DNA of 64,000 nt, from NCBI GenBank assembly GCA_963726375.1, contig CAVSCE010000008.1, positions 1,054,001 through 1,118,000 on the forward strand, read 5' to 3'. Below the pieces are notes generated by a model that was not told the DNA's origin, searched no databases, and saw only the letters and a list, made by a program, of their open reading frames with translations. The position numbers and the translations under genes are program-made. Position 1 is the first letter of the stretch. The number at the start of each line of letters is the position of its first letter. This DNA comes from UTCFX2 sp963726375 (GTDB lineage: Bacteria; Chloroflexota; Anaerolineae; Anaerolineales; UBA4823). Shown here piece by piece: positions 29,472 through 39,028 of this stretch.

Positions 29472-29495
29472 AAACCCCGCAAGGAAGCGGGGTTT
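29472..29495. terminator. Bidirectional terminator between lipoprotein and glycan locus
   Basis: AAACCCCGC and GCGGGGTTT make a perfect 9-bp stem with a six-base loop AAGGAA. It lies five bases after the lipoprotein stop. On the minus strand the hairpin is followed by TTTTCC, so it also ends the long surface-glycan transcript after the Wzz/BY-kinase gene. Confidence 0.85.
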
Positions 29496-29529
29496 GTTAA
29501 ATATACTCTCTGAGGTGATGCAAGCCGAA

Positions 29530-31446
29530 TCAATTTTCTGCTGGTGGAGAATCAAGCGGCTTTTCGGATTTTCGTGAGTGGTGGTTGTTGCGTGAAAGCC
29601 AGGGCATTTCAAAGAGTTTCTTATTCCGAGACCGGATTCGGTTCTTGCGCTTTCCGCGTTCGCCGTCCTGACTGTAATAGTAATAATAGTAATTGTAACC
29701 GCCCTTACGGCTGCTGACCCGGTTAAGAACGACACCCAGAAGGTTGGCATGCACTCTGCGAAGTTCTTCTACGGCCCGAACGGATTTCAGGGTGCGCGTC
29801 CGGCCCATATCATTAATCAATAGCACACCGTCGACTTTTGTGCTCAGGACGGCTGCATCGGCAAACAGCAGGGTGGGAGGGCTGTCAAAAAGCACGATCT
29901 CAGCGTGTTTTTTTAACGTGAAGATCAACATCGCCATCAGCTCAGACCCTAAGAGCTCAGCGGGGTTCGGCGGAAGCGGTCCAGTGGAAAGTAAAACCAG
30001 GTTTTCGACCTTGGTCTGCTGCAAATAATTCGTCAGATCCATGAGATCAGCTGGAGATGCCAATGCGGTTGGTTCTGCGGTCCGATGCAACCGCCCGGCT
30101 CGATTGGCAGGCTCAAATTCGATTTTGCCTGGACCCGGATCGTTGAATTTTTCATGATTGGATTCTATGTAGGAGAAATCCTCGCTTCCTGCATCTTTCC
30201 CGAAGGTCGAACGTTGAGAGGCAATAAATTCTCTGGATTGACGGATCAGCTCGGCTTTGGGTGAGATCACTTCAAGCAAAGCATCTGTCAGGCCGACGCG
30301 GTTCGGGAGTCCAAACAACCTGTGTTGGGTTGGTCGGCGCAGGTCGGTGTCCACGACCACGACTTTTCTACCTGATTGCGCCAGAACGACAGCGAGGTTG
30401 GATAGCGCTACGCTTTTCCCCTCACTTGGACTCGGGCTGGTCATCATCAGGGAATTTAATGGTCGGTCCAACGTGGAAAACTGCAAATTTGTCCGAAGCT
30501 GACGGAATGATTCGACCACTGGGGAAAGAGGCTGAGTAATTGCCACCAGTTTATCTGAGTAATCTTCGCCTTCGATAAAGGGGATTGAAACCAGGTTGGG
30601 CAGTTTTGTGGCCCGGGTTACATCGCCGGGAGTTTTTACGGTGTCATCCAGATATTCGATCAGAAACGCTCCAACGACTGCCAGAGCCAATCCAATTAAA
30701 GCTGCAATCAGCACGTTGTTCGGCACATTTGGACTGAAGGGGAAATTTGGGATTTCGGCTTCTTCCAGCACGCTGAGGGTATTGACATCGCCTCCCTCAT
30801 AGGAGAGCAGCAATTGGGAATAGGTGTTCTGCCATCCGCTGATCTTGTTCTCCAGGACGCTGACCTGGGTTTGCAGGTCCTGGATCTGCCGGGCAGAAGT
30901 TGCCGCATCCAGCTCCTGGTTCAGTCGGAGGACTTCATCCTGTGCTTCCTGGATCTTAATTTTAAGGTCATTCAATTGGGAGGTGGTAAATGCATCTTGC
31001 TCTGCCGTTCGGCTGTTCGCATTGCCGGGACTAAGAAAGATGAGCTGCTGGGCGATCGCGTCGGCAAGTACTTTTGCCCGATAAGGATCGCTGTCGATGA
31101 CTGAGATTTCAAGCAGCTGTGTTTGTGGGATATTCGCTGCATTCACCTGACCTGCCAGAGATTTCCAATTCATCTGTAATCCCAGGCTCTTAATGGCCCC
31201 ATCCAGGACGGGCTCGCGCTGTGCAAGCTGGATATACGTGTAGGCGAGCTGCTGGCTGGTATAAAGATCCATGCTGTTCGGATCAAGATTTTGAGTTGCC
31301 CGCCCGATCATCAACGTCGTTTTGGTCTTAAATAAGGGCGTCGTGGCTTTGCTGGCGATAAAGCTGGAGGTCGCGGCAATCGCAACGGCCAGGACAATCA
31401 ACCAGAGCCATTTCCAAATAAGGTTAAAATATTGACGAAGCTCCAT
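29530..31446 (-). CDS. Wzz-type chain-length regulator fused to BY-kinase
   Basis: Controls polysaccharide chain length and export. N-terminal Wzz/GumC domain: cytoplasmic start MELRQYFNLIWKW, first membrane helix (about 14-34), periplasmic part with a coiled coil (about 150-205), and second helix VLIAALIGLALAVVGAF. The kinase domain has Walker A SPSEGKSVALSNLA, Walker A' VVVDTDLRRPTQHRL and Walker B IVLFDSPP. The C-terminus carries a tyrosine run YNYYYYYYS, the autophosphorylation cluster typical of BY-kinases, in a basic tail. Between VISPKAEL and DLMDLTNYLQQ lies an about 80-residue polar insert not usual in the family. Last gene of the glycan locus. Confidence 0.92.
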   Translation of the reverse strand: MELRQYFNLIWKWLWLIVLAVAIAATSSFIASKATTPLFKTKTTLMIGRATQNLDPNSMDLYTSQQLAYTYIQLAQREPVLDGAIKSLGLQMNWKSLAGQVNAANIPQTQLLEISVIDSDPYRAKVLADAIAQQLIFLSPGNANSRTAEQDAFTTSQLNDLKIKIQEAQDEVLRLNQELDAATSARQIQDLQTQVSVLENKISGWQNTYSQLLLSYEGGDVNTLSVLEEAEIPNFPFSPNVPNNVLIAALIGLALAVVGAFLIEYLDDTVKTPGDVTRATKLPNLVSIPFIEGEDYSDKLVAITQPLSPVVESFRQLRTNLQFSTLDRPLNSLMMTSPSPSEGKSVALSNLAVVLAQSGRKVVVVDTDLRRPTQHRLFGLPNRVGLTDALLEVISPKAELIRQSREFIASQRSTFGKDAGSEDFSYIESNHEKFNDPGPGKIEFEPANRAGRLHRTAEPTALASPADLMDLTNYLQQTKVENLVLLSTGPLPPNPAELLGSELMAMLIFTLKKHAEIVLFDSPPTLLFADAAVLSTKVDGVLLINDMGRTRTLKSVRAVEELRRVHANLLGVVLNRVSSRKGGYNYYYYYYSQDGERGKRKNRIRSRNKKLFEMPWLSRNNHHSRKSEKPLDSPPAEN

Positions 31447-31542
31447 TAATTCCGTTTTCCAATTAACCCATTATAACCGCACTCTATAAGCATGCTGCCA
31501 ATATTCAACCTTCTGGATTTGTTCGCAAATTTGAAGGCGTTT

Positions 31543-32653
31543 CTAAGAAGGAAAATTCTCGATCTCATCGCAAATTCTAATAATTTGTGCCGAGGTCAAT
31601 TCGGCATACATTGGCAGCGATAGAATTTCTCCAACAATCGCTTCGGTGACTGGAAGCTTCCCTTTGCCCGGATTGAATGCTGCACAGGATTTTTGCAGGT
31701 GGATAGGAACTGGATAATGGATCCCTGTGCCGATTCCATGGCTGTTGAGATGTTCGCGCAACGCATCGCGATTTTTTGATCGGATGACGAACATGTGGAA
31801 GATATGTTTACATCTTTCGGACGTTGCAGGGACAGTCACTTTCGTTCCCTGGAGTTGATTGCAGAATTCGTCAGCGTGTTGGATCCGTTTTGCGTTCCAT
31901 TCATCCAGGTGGGGCAGCTTTATCCTCAAGACGGCTGCTTGCATTTCGTCGAGACGGCCGTTCCAGCCCAGCATCTCGTGGTAATAACGTTTTTCTGAGC
32001 CGTGGTCCCGGATCATCCGGATTCGATGGGCCAGGTCGGGGTCGTTGGTCGCAGCCATGCCGCCCTCGCCGTACGCGCCCAGGTTTTTGGAGAAATAGAA
32101 GCTGAAAGCGCTCATATCACCCATGCTGCCAGCTTTTCGGCCTTTATATTCTGCCCCGTGCGCCTGACAGGCGTCTTCGATGACGATTAACCGGTAGCGG
32201 CGGGCAATTTCCAGGATTGGATCCATATCGGCACACTGCCCGTAGAGGTGTACGGGCATAATAGCTTTCGTTCTAGGTGTGATCGCTGCTTCAATTTGTG
32301 TTACATCCATCGTATAGGTCTGCGGATCAATATCAATAAATACAGGCACCGCCCCGGCGAGGAGGATCGCTTCTGCAGTTGCGATAAAGGTGTGAGAAAC
32401 GGTGATGATCTCATCCCCTTGCCCAATCCCTGCTGCTCGCAAGGCGATGTGGAGGGCAGTCGTCCCATCGCTGACTCCAATTGCATCCTTAACTCCAAGA
32501 TAAGCCGCGAATTCTTTTTCAAACGCCTGAACATTTGGACCCAAAAAACAGGCGCATGCTGCTGAGTATCTCGTCCCAGGCGGCGTGGATTTCTGCTCTC
32601 AGCGGTTCGTATTGGGCACGCAAATCAACCAATGGGATAGGTGTCTCGGTCAT
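31543..32653 (-). CDS. DegT/DnrJ/EryC1 aminotransferase, WbpE-like (frameshifted)
   Basis: PLP-dependent sugar aminotransferase. N-terminal VDLRAQYEPLRAEIHAAWDE, the PLP-pocket regions SDGTTALHIAL and EDACQAHGA, and the Schiff-base lysine in FSFYFSKNLGAYGEGG. The first 36 codons are in another frame; a T6 run at about 32540 must lose one T to join RLFLGPNVQAFEKEF. The length of about 369 residues is normal. Together with the neighbouring oxidoreductase and hexapeptide acetyltransferase it matches the WbpB-WbpE-WbpD order that makes UDP-2,3-diacetamido sugars from UDP-GlcNAc derivatives; the specific product is inferred. Confidence 0.9.
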
Positions 32654-32670
32654 TTTCTTCAATTGTCCTT

Positions 32671-33168
32671 TTAATCAGAGGGATTGTTGACCCAACGAAC
32701 GAAATGGGCCGGATTTCCTGCCACAATTGCGTGATCGGGTACGTCTTTTGTGACAACACTGCCAGCGCCGACGATCGCATCCTCGCCGATCGTGACTCCG
32801 CACAAGATCGTCGCGCTGGTCCCGATCGATGCCTTTCTTTTAACCAGCGTCTTTTCCAGGGACCAGTCCTGGTCAGTCTGCATCTGCCCGCTGGCAGTCG
32901 TCGCACGAGGATAGCGGTCGTTGATGAAAGATACGTTATGACCGATAAATACTTCATCTTCGATCGTGACCCCTTCGCAGATGAAGGTGTGGCTGGAGAC
33001 TTTCACGCGCTGGCCGATTTTTGCACCGCGCTGGATCTCTACAAATGTCCCGATTTTACTGTCATCACCGATTTCGCAGCCATAAAGGTTCACAAATGCG
33101 AAAATCTTGACCCGTTCGCCAATCTTAACATCCGGAGCGATTTGCCGGAAATCCGGATCTATTCCCAT
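32671..33168 (-). CDS. Hexapeptide-repeat sugar N-acetyltransferase, WbpD-like
   Basis: A 165-residue left-handed beta-helix acetyltransferase. Repeats of I/V-G-x-x-x-x-I/V are seen throughout (DVKIGERVKIFAFVNL, IGDDSKIGTFVEIQRGAKIG, GEDAIVGAGSVVTKDV), with an inserted loop near HNVSFINDRYPRATTASG and the histidine of the active site in SSHTFICEGV/IGHNV. It closely resembles WbpD/WlbB, which acetylates the 3-amino group of UDP-GlcNAc3NA. It overlaps the end of the oxidoreductase gene by about 10 bp and lies 18 bp before the aminotransferase gene. Confidence 0.88.
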   Translation of the reverse strand: MGIDPDFRQIAPDVKIGERVKIFAFVNLYGCEIGDDSKIGTFVEIQRGAKIGQRVKVSSHTFICEGVTIEDEVFIGHNVSFINDRYPRATTASGQMQTDQDWSLEKTLVKRKASIGTSATILCGVTIGEDAIVGAGSVVTKDVPDHAIVAGNPAHFVRWVNNPSD

Positions 33169-34181
33169 TCAATGGTCTCCTGATTATGGCCGTTCAGCAA
33201 GGATTTATGGGCAGCATCGAGGATTTGGACCACCTGAAGTCCGTGCCTGGCATCGCTGCGCAGCGGCGTGTGATCGCGGATCACCTCAAGGAAATGAGTG
33301 CATTCGAGACGCAGAGGTTCCTTCCAATCGAGGGGATAGGTTACTTCATCTCCATATCGGTAAGCCAGGTGGAACTCCTCATAAGTGTCGCTGTACGGCT
33401 GGACCTCAACACCCTTATCGTAGTACTGTAAGCTTTTCGACGGGCTCAATATCATCGTATACGATCATTTTCTTGCTGCCAACGACCACAACCCTGCGCA
33501 TTTTGCACGGATCAAGCCAGCTCACTCGCGAGTTCAGACATCACTCCGGTTGGAAAGTAGAGCGTGACATAGGCAACGTCGTGTTTCCCGGCTTTCGCAA
33601 ACATGCCCCCCCGGGCGCTTGCTGAAATCGGCGTCATCCCCAGGACATAAAGCAAGATCGATATGTCATGCGGCGCCAGATCCCAGATCACATCGATATC
33701 CGGCTGGTAGAGCCCCAGGTTGACCCGGGTGGTGTTCACGTAATATACTTCGCCGATCTCTCCGCTCTGGACCAGGTCCTTCAGTGCTATCACGGCTGGA
33801 TTGTAGAGGAACGTGTGTCCGACCATGACGACTCGATCGAGTTTTTCCCCCAATTCAAGCAGCTTCCGAGCGTCATCATACGCTGCAAGTAAACGGCTTC
33901 TCCACCAGCACGTGCTTTCCTGCCTCAAGGCACTTTTTGGCTACTTTGAAATGAGTCGATGCGCTGGTCGCGATCGCAACTGCTTCGGCATCAGACTCCA
34001 GCAGATCGCTCAATCTGGACGTTGTTTGCAGCTCTGGATAACGGTTTTGAATGTGTTCCCGGCGATCCGGTCTTAGTTCGACAACAGTCTGAAGATCAAA
34101 GCCTTCAATTTCGCAGAAATTTCGGATCAGGTTGGGTCCCCAATAACCGGCTCCAACCACTCCGATCTTTATTTTTGACAT
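33159..34181 (-). CDS. Gfo/Idh/MocA sugar dehydrogenase, WbpB/WlbA-like (frameshifted)
   Basis: NAD-dependent dehydrogenase that likely oxidises C3 of a UDP-hexuronate. N-terminal Rossmann motif GVVGAGYWGPNLIRNF, then the family motif EKPFT in KHVLVEKPF, and the C-terminal domain TFLYNPAVIALKDLV, VIWDLAPHDISILLYVLG and ECTHFLEVIRDHTPLRSDARH. Two frame breaks: about 33900 (joining EKPF to AYDDARKLLELGEKL) and about 33500 (joining VMSELASEL to the last 95 residues). Total near 340 residues, normal for the family. Precedes the WbpD- and WbpE-like genes in one operon. Confidence 0.88.
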
Positions 34182-34241
34182 TCGTTCCTCGTGAATGATA
34201 AGTTTTGGAAGCGTTAGGTCACTTTCCTGCTTGATACCTGG

Positions 34242-34967
34242 TTATCCCGGATGGTGTTCTTTTGTTGGAACAGTCTTATTCATCCGAGCCCAAGAACCAT
34301 CGCCGCCTCGAAGCATAATTAGAATCGTCAGGACGATCAGCTGAAAATCAAATTTCAAGCTCCAATGATTTACATATTCGAGGTCAAGCTCGAGGAGTTC
34401 GTGAAAAGAGCAGTCTGACTTACCACGCACCTGCCAGAGGCCAGTTGCGCCGGGTTTAACGCTCAACCTGCGGCGGTATTCTTGCGGGTAATGGTCCACT
34501 TCGAACTGGACATGCGGCCGAGGTCCCACCAGGCTCATATCCCCGATCAGGATATTCCAGAGCTGCGGAAATTCATCCAGGTAGAATTTCCGTAAAAAAT
34601 GCCCTACTCGGGTCACCCGTGGGTCGGCAACCATTTTCTGGTAGGGCTTACCTTTCCCGTTTTCAGAGCTTTCGATCAATTCCTGGAGATAATTCATATA
34701 TGAAGTGTCATCCCCGCCAGAAACCATCGACCGAAATTTAATCAGGTTGAAAGGCTCGCCATTCTTCCCCACACGGCGGTGTTTATAAAAAACCGGACCC
34801 AAAGAATCCAATTTAATCGCCAGGGCAATTATTACGATAACAGGTGACAGGATAATTATCCCGCCGCCGGCGATCAGAATGTCAAGAACTCGCTTTATGA
34901 ATAATTGATAACGATGACCAGATGCTTGGTTTGCTACGGATAATCTTTTCGAAATCACCTCGTCCAT
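34242..34967 (-). CDS. Initiating sugar-phosphate transferase (WbaP/WcaJ family)
   Basis: Transfers the first sugar phosphate of the repeat unit to undecaprenyl phosphate at the membrane. The predicted N-terminal helix is RVLDILIAGGGIIILSPVIV (residues 25-55), followed by the signature region FYKHRRVGKNGEPFNLIKFR SM (split here), the LRKFYLDEFPQLWNIL motif with the catalytic Asp-Glu pair, DMSLVGPRP and PGATGLWQVRG. A monotopic polyprenol-phosphate phosphoglycosyl transferase of short type, 242 residues. The start at 34967 (MDEVISKRLS) is favoured by GGGAG eight bases upstream. It is the most probable initiating enzyme of the locus. Confidence 0.92.
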   Translation of the reverse strand: MDEVISKRLSVANQASGHRYQLFIKRVLDILIAGGGIIILSPVIVIIALAIKLDSLGPVFYKHRRVGKNGEPFNLIKFRSMVSGGDDTSYMNYLQELIESSENGKGKPYQKMVADPRVTRVGHFLRKFYLDEFPQLWNILIGDMSLVGPRPHVQFEVDHYPQEYRRRLSVKPGATGLWQVRGKSDCSFHELLELDLEYVNHWSLKFDFQLIVLTILIMLRGGDGSWARMNKTVPTKEHHPG

Positions 34968-35175
34968 GGATGGCTCCCGTGATGCGTGGTGCAAATTATA
35001 AACCAAAGCATTAGAGCCTTGATCTTTTATGACGAAAAATGTTTACCGCCTCCGATCCTTTCTTAACTAACCAGCTGAATGGTTGCAGCAGGGAACTTTA
35101 TTCTGACATTATATTAAGAGTACTTAATTTATTCTAACATGTAAATATGCGCTTGGGATTATTTTTAATCGGATT

Positions 35176-36414
35176 TCACAAAACTGGTAAGCCGGAGAAA
35201 CATCTGTCAAGATACAAGGCTGCATTGGATGTCCCACGCTCTCTTCGTAAGGTTTCTCCGATCTTTTTTGCGGATTCAATGATATGTGGCTCTACGAGGC
35301 AGCTCTCGATCGCAGCAGTCAGCGTTTCTGGGGTGGCTTTGTGCGCCGGAATTGGATCTGGACCGGCGGCGTGGTTTTTCACGATCTGGCCCCAGAAAAG
35401 CTGATCGTATTTGTGCGGCAGGATCACAGTCGGCACTCCGGCTCGCAAGGATGACCCGGTCGTACCTGCGCCTCCGTGATGGACGATCACAGACATCCTT
35501 GGAAAAATCCAATCATGCGGCGCATCTTTGAGAACAAAGAGGCTTTTTCCCAGCAAGCTGTCAGCATGGAATGAAGATGGATCTGCAGCAAGAACGACCT
35601 TGATCCCTCGTGTCTTAATAGGATCAACCACCTTTTCTAAGAAAAACGGGGGCTGAAGGTTACCCATGCTGCCAAACCCCAGGTAAATTGGAGGCGGACC
35701 GTTTTCGATAAATTCAACGAGCCCGGCAGGGGGTGTCCAGGTTTTTTGTGCGTCCAGAAACCAATATCCGCTGATTTGAGCCGTCTCCGGCCAATCTTCT
35801 GGTCTGGGCAAGATCGTTTCACTGAAACCGTGCAGAACGGGATGAGCAGGGTAATCGGACCTAAAAACAGGCAGCGGCTTTAATCCCAGCCGGTTGCTTC
35901 GAAAGCGGTTGATCGGAGGCCGAAATGCCTGCCAGGTGAGCTGCCTGAAAATCGTGTGGCTGAGCCTGTTCAGCCATCCCGGCAGGTTGGTGCGGTTAGT
36001 AACATAGATATTCGGGTATTTGCGGGTTGGGACCAGAGGGAGCAGGCTGCCTTCGAAGCAGGGCAGGTTGAGCTTTTGGGCGATGCTCGCTGCAGGAAAT
36101 TCCAGGTAGCTGCCACCCCGAAACAGGACTGCCTCAGTTTGTCCGCATATTTTTAGAACCTGATCAGAGATGCGCTCGACTTCTGCAGCTTTACGCCGAA
36201 TCCTGCTTAACCAGTGGGTCGAAGAGTCCGGACCGCCTGCGGTGGGCTGATCGTTCAGCTCGAGGAATTTAACCCCATATTGCTGGATGAAGGCTTCGAA
36301 GGTCGGAGGGGCAGCCAGCTGAGCGTCAAACCCAGCCTGCTTCAAACCGACAGCAAGCGCAAGAAACGGCTGAACGTCTCCGCGGGAACCATTGGTCAGG
36401 ATCGTAATCCGCAT
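35176..36414 (-). CDS. GT1 (UGT-like) glycosyltransferase
   Basis: A 412-residue GT-B enzyme of the sterol/macrolide/vancomycin glycosyltransferase type. The N-terminal SRGDVQPFLALAVGLKQAGF and the C-terminal donor-binding signature VHHGGAGTTGSSLRAGVPT with PHKYDQLFWG are clear, as is the IYLGFGSMGN loop at the domain start. It would transfer a sugar from a nucleotide donor to a lipid or small acceptor. It sits between the initiating transferase and the epimerase, though a role in the glycan itself is not proved. About 170 bp separate it from the WbaP-like gene. Confidence 0.9.
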   Translation of the reverse strand: MRITILTNGSRGDVQPFLALAVGLKQAGFDAQLAAPPTFEAFIQQYGVKFLELNDQPTAGGPDSSTHWLSRIRRKAAEVERISDQVLKICGQTEAVLFRGGSYLEFPAASIAQKLNLPCFEGSLLPLVPTRKYPNIYVTNRTNLPGWLNRLSHTIFRQLTWQAFRPPINRFRSNRLGLKPLPVFRSDYPAHPVLHGFSETILPRPEDWPETAQISGYWFLDAQKTWTPPAGLVEFIENGPPPIYLGFGSMGNLQPPFFLEKVVDPIKTRGIKVVLAADPSSFHADSLLGKSLFVLKDAPHDWIFPRMSVIVHHGGAGTTGSSLRAGVPTVILPHKYDQLFWGQIVKNHAAGPDPIPAHKATPETLTAAIESCLVEPHIIESAKKIGETLRRERGTSNAALYLDRCFSGLPVL

Positions 36415-36523
36415 AATTATTTTGTGCTGATTGGTGATATTCTGTTGTTTGTGATCGTCTCAGGGTCAGCCCAATGCTCCCTGTCAGATTGCCGATCGGC
36501 GGGGCTGGACGACCCGGGTACGC

Positions 36524-37601
36524 TTAAGCTGCTCTTTCTGCCTCGCTGAAGTACTCCTGAACCGAGCTGAAGGTCTGGATCCATTCCGCATAGCGCCGTA
36601 AGCCTTCTTCAAGCGGAACCTGTGCTTTCCACCCCAGCGCTTCCAATTGACCGGCGTCCGTTGAGAGGTGCCGAAAGTCGCCAGGGCGAAAATCCCCGCG
36701 CAGAAGCGGCTGGACATCCCGTTCGTATACCTCAGCAAGCGTCCGGGCAAAATCAATCACCGTGGTCGCGATACCCGTCCCGACATTGAAGGCTCGCCCG
36801 TCTGCTTCATCGCACTCGGCGACCAGCAGGTTGGCGCGGGCTACGTCTTCGACGAAGATGAAATCACGGGTTTGAAGCCCATCTTCATAAATCACCGGGG
36901 GTTTTCCACTCAGGATTCGGGTCGAAAAGATCGAGCATACCCCCGTATATGCATTGAAGATCGATTGACGCGGTCCATAGGTCAGAGAGTAGCGCAGCGC
37001 TGCAGTCGGGACCCCATACAAGCGGCCCAGATTAAGCGTGAGGATTTCGTTCATGTACTTCGACATCGCGTACGGCAACAGCGGATTAACAAGGCTTTCG
37101 TCGATCGGGAGGCCGCTCATCTCCGAACCACAGACCGGGCAGTGCAGCTCCCACTCGCCGCGTTCCAGCTGTCGCACCGGGCGGGGCAGCGGGCGGCAAA
37201 CCCCGTGCTCGGGGCAGCTGTATTTCCCTTCGCCGTAGACGGCCTGCGACGAGGCGCTGATCACTTTCTTGACCGGGTGTTTTTCGCGGATCAGCTCAAA
37301 AAGCACTGCCGCAGGGAGCGAGTTGTTGCTGAAATAATGGCTGATCGCGTCCGTAAAGCCGCCGTCGGCAGCCTGGTGAAAGACCCAGTCGACGCCCTCG
37401 AGCGCCCGGTCCAGGTCTTCTCGGGAACGGACATCGCCTTCAATGAACTCCGCCTGGGGGTTGATCCAGCCAGGTTTGCCCTGCAGGTGGGTCGGTTTAG
37501 CCAGGTTGTCCAGGATGCGCGCCTGGTGGCCTTCTAGCGATCAAGAGATCGACGATGTGGGAGCCGATCAGCCCGGCCCCGCCGGTTACCAAGGCTTTCA
37601 T
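36524..37601 (-). CDS. NAD-dependent sugar epimerase with zinc-ribbon insert (dTDP-L-rhamnose 4-epimerase-like, frameshifted)
   Basis: Short-chain dehydrogenase/epimerase. The N-terminal MKALVTGGAGLIGSHIVDLL (start 37601) is followed by breaks near 37535 and 37320, and the main frame resumes at LFELIREKHPVKKVISASSQ. After the AVYGEGKY motif an insert contains CPEHGVCRPLPRPVRQL and LHCPVCGSEM, a potential zinc site of paired cysteines and histidine. The catalytic YAMSK lies at residue about 80 of the main frame, followed by TAALRYSLTYGPRQS. This insert is known in the dTDP-L-rhamnose 4-epimerase group. The same insert occurs in the second epimerase at 62501-63621. Confidence 0.87.
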
Positions 37602-37627
37602 GACGACGTCATCTCGTTCAGGAATGT

Positions 37628-38978
37628 TTATGGTCTTTTCGTAGCTCTCAAATGCTTCTTCTCGCACATCGCTGCCTGTTGAATGAACACATAAAGTTTC
37701 CAGACCGCCAGCCCTGCAAAGGGCATGAAGGCTGCATCCACCGGCAGGCGGTAGCGGACGCTGGCCCAGGTCAGGATGTGGAGCAGCGAGAAGACAATCC
37801 CAAACAGATAGAGCAGCGAGCAGCGCCGCCGCTCCGGCCAGGAAAGGATCAATCCAGCGATAAAGAACGGCAGGTAGAGTCCGAATGAGAAGATTCGCAG
37901 CAGGTTGCTGGAAAGCGACGATTCCTTTGAGAACCAGAAATTGAAATAGATCCCGATCCGATCCAGGCTCAGCAGGATATAGCGAATGGGATCGTCCAGG
38001 ACAAACTGCACGCCGCGCCGGGTGAGCTCGGAATTCCACTGCGCATCGTTAAGTCCCAGCGAAACCAGGTCAGCAGGGAGCTCTGCGGCAAAGTCCTGGT
38101 CGAACTGCGTCCCGTGGTGAGGATGGTTAGCCGAGTACAGCGCATAACCGGCATTCGAGTTCAGCGGAAGGATGGATTGATAGACCCGGTAGTTGCGGAT
38201 CGTCCAGGGCAGGACGAACAGGATCAGCACCAGGAGAGTCAGGCCGACCCGCCCGAGCAAGCGAGAAATGGTTTGCTTGCGGGCTGCGATCAGGATCCAG
38301 ACCAGCAGGAACGGGACCCACAGCAGGATCGTCTGGCGGAGCAGCGCCGCGATCCCAAGCACCGCGCCCAGGAGAGCCCACTTCCAGAGCCTGTCTTCGC
38401 CCTCCCGCCTCGAAGGCTCATCCTGAGGGCTGATTCCTGCCAGCTCCATCGAGAGCTCCAGCGAGGCGAGCACTGCGCTGATAAAGAAAGGCTCGGTCAT
38501 TCAGCGTCGCGTCGTGAAACACAAAATAGGGGTAGACCGCGCTTAAAGACGCCGCAATCAGCCCGACATTCTCGCCAAAAAGCCTACGGCCGATCCGGAA
38601 GACCAGCCAGGTCGTCAGAAGGCCGACGATGACCACCTGCACCATTCGGGCAGCCAGCGGGTGCGGCCCGGCGACGGCGTAAACTGCGCTCAGATAGAGC
38701 GGGTATACAAAGGACCAGTGAGCTGTCGGCGCTCCAGCCGGGCTGCGGAACGGGTACCAGGGTTTGTCGAAGGAATAACCCTTCCCTGCCAGGATCGATT
38801 CCGCAAGCTTCTGGTAGGAATGCTGGTCGAAGACCCGCACCTGCTGCGCTCCTTCGAGCGTATCGCCCAGCCAGACCGAAGCTCCTAACCGCAGGATGAC
38901 CGCCAGGATCAGAATCAACCAGAGAAGCCCTTTTCTTCTAATTTTCTTATTGTTTTCTTTACTGGATTCGACCATCAT
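37628..38978 (-). CDS. ArnT/GT39-like membrane glycosyltransferase (frameshifted)
   Basis: A polytopic membrane protein of about 450 residues. The start at 38978 (MMVESSKENNKKIRRK) follows an AAGGAG. The first helix is GLLWLILILAVILRLGAS; an extracytoplasmic acidic motif (FDQHSYQKLAESILAGKGY) sits where ArnT/PMT enzymes carry their catalytic Asp. Roughly ten helices follow, for example WALLGAVLGIAALLRQTILL and LLYLFGIVFSLLHILTWAS. The break at about 38490 separates the N-terminal 160 residues from the rest. The family uses polyprenyl-phosphate sugars on the outer face of the membrane. In this locus it could decorate the glycan or a lipid. Confidence 0.8.
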
Positions 38979-39028
38979 AGCCCGCTCCTTCACCTAACAA
39001 AATTTTCGCGCCTTTTTGGGCTTCACAT

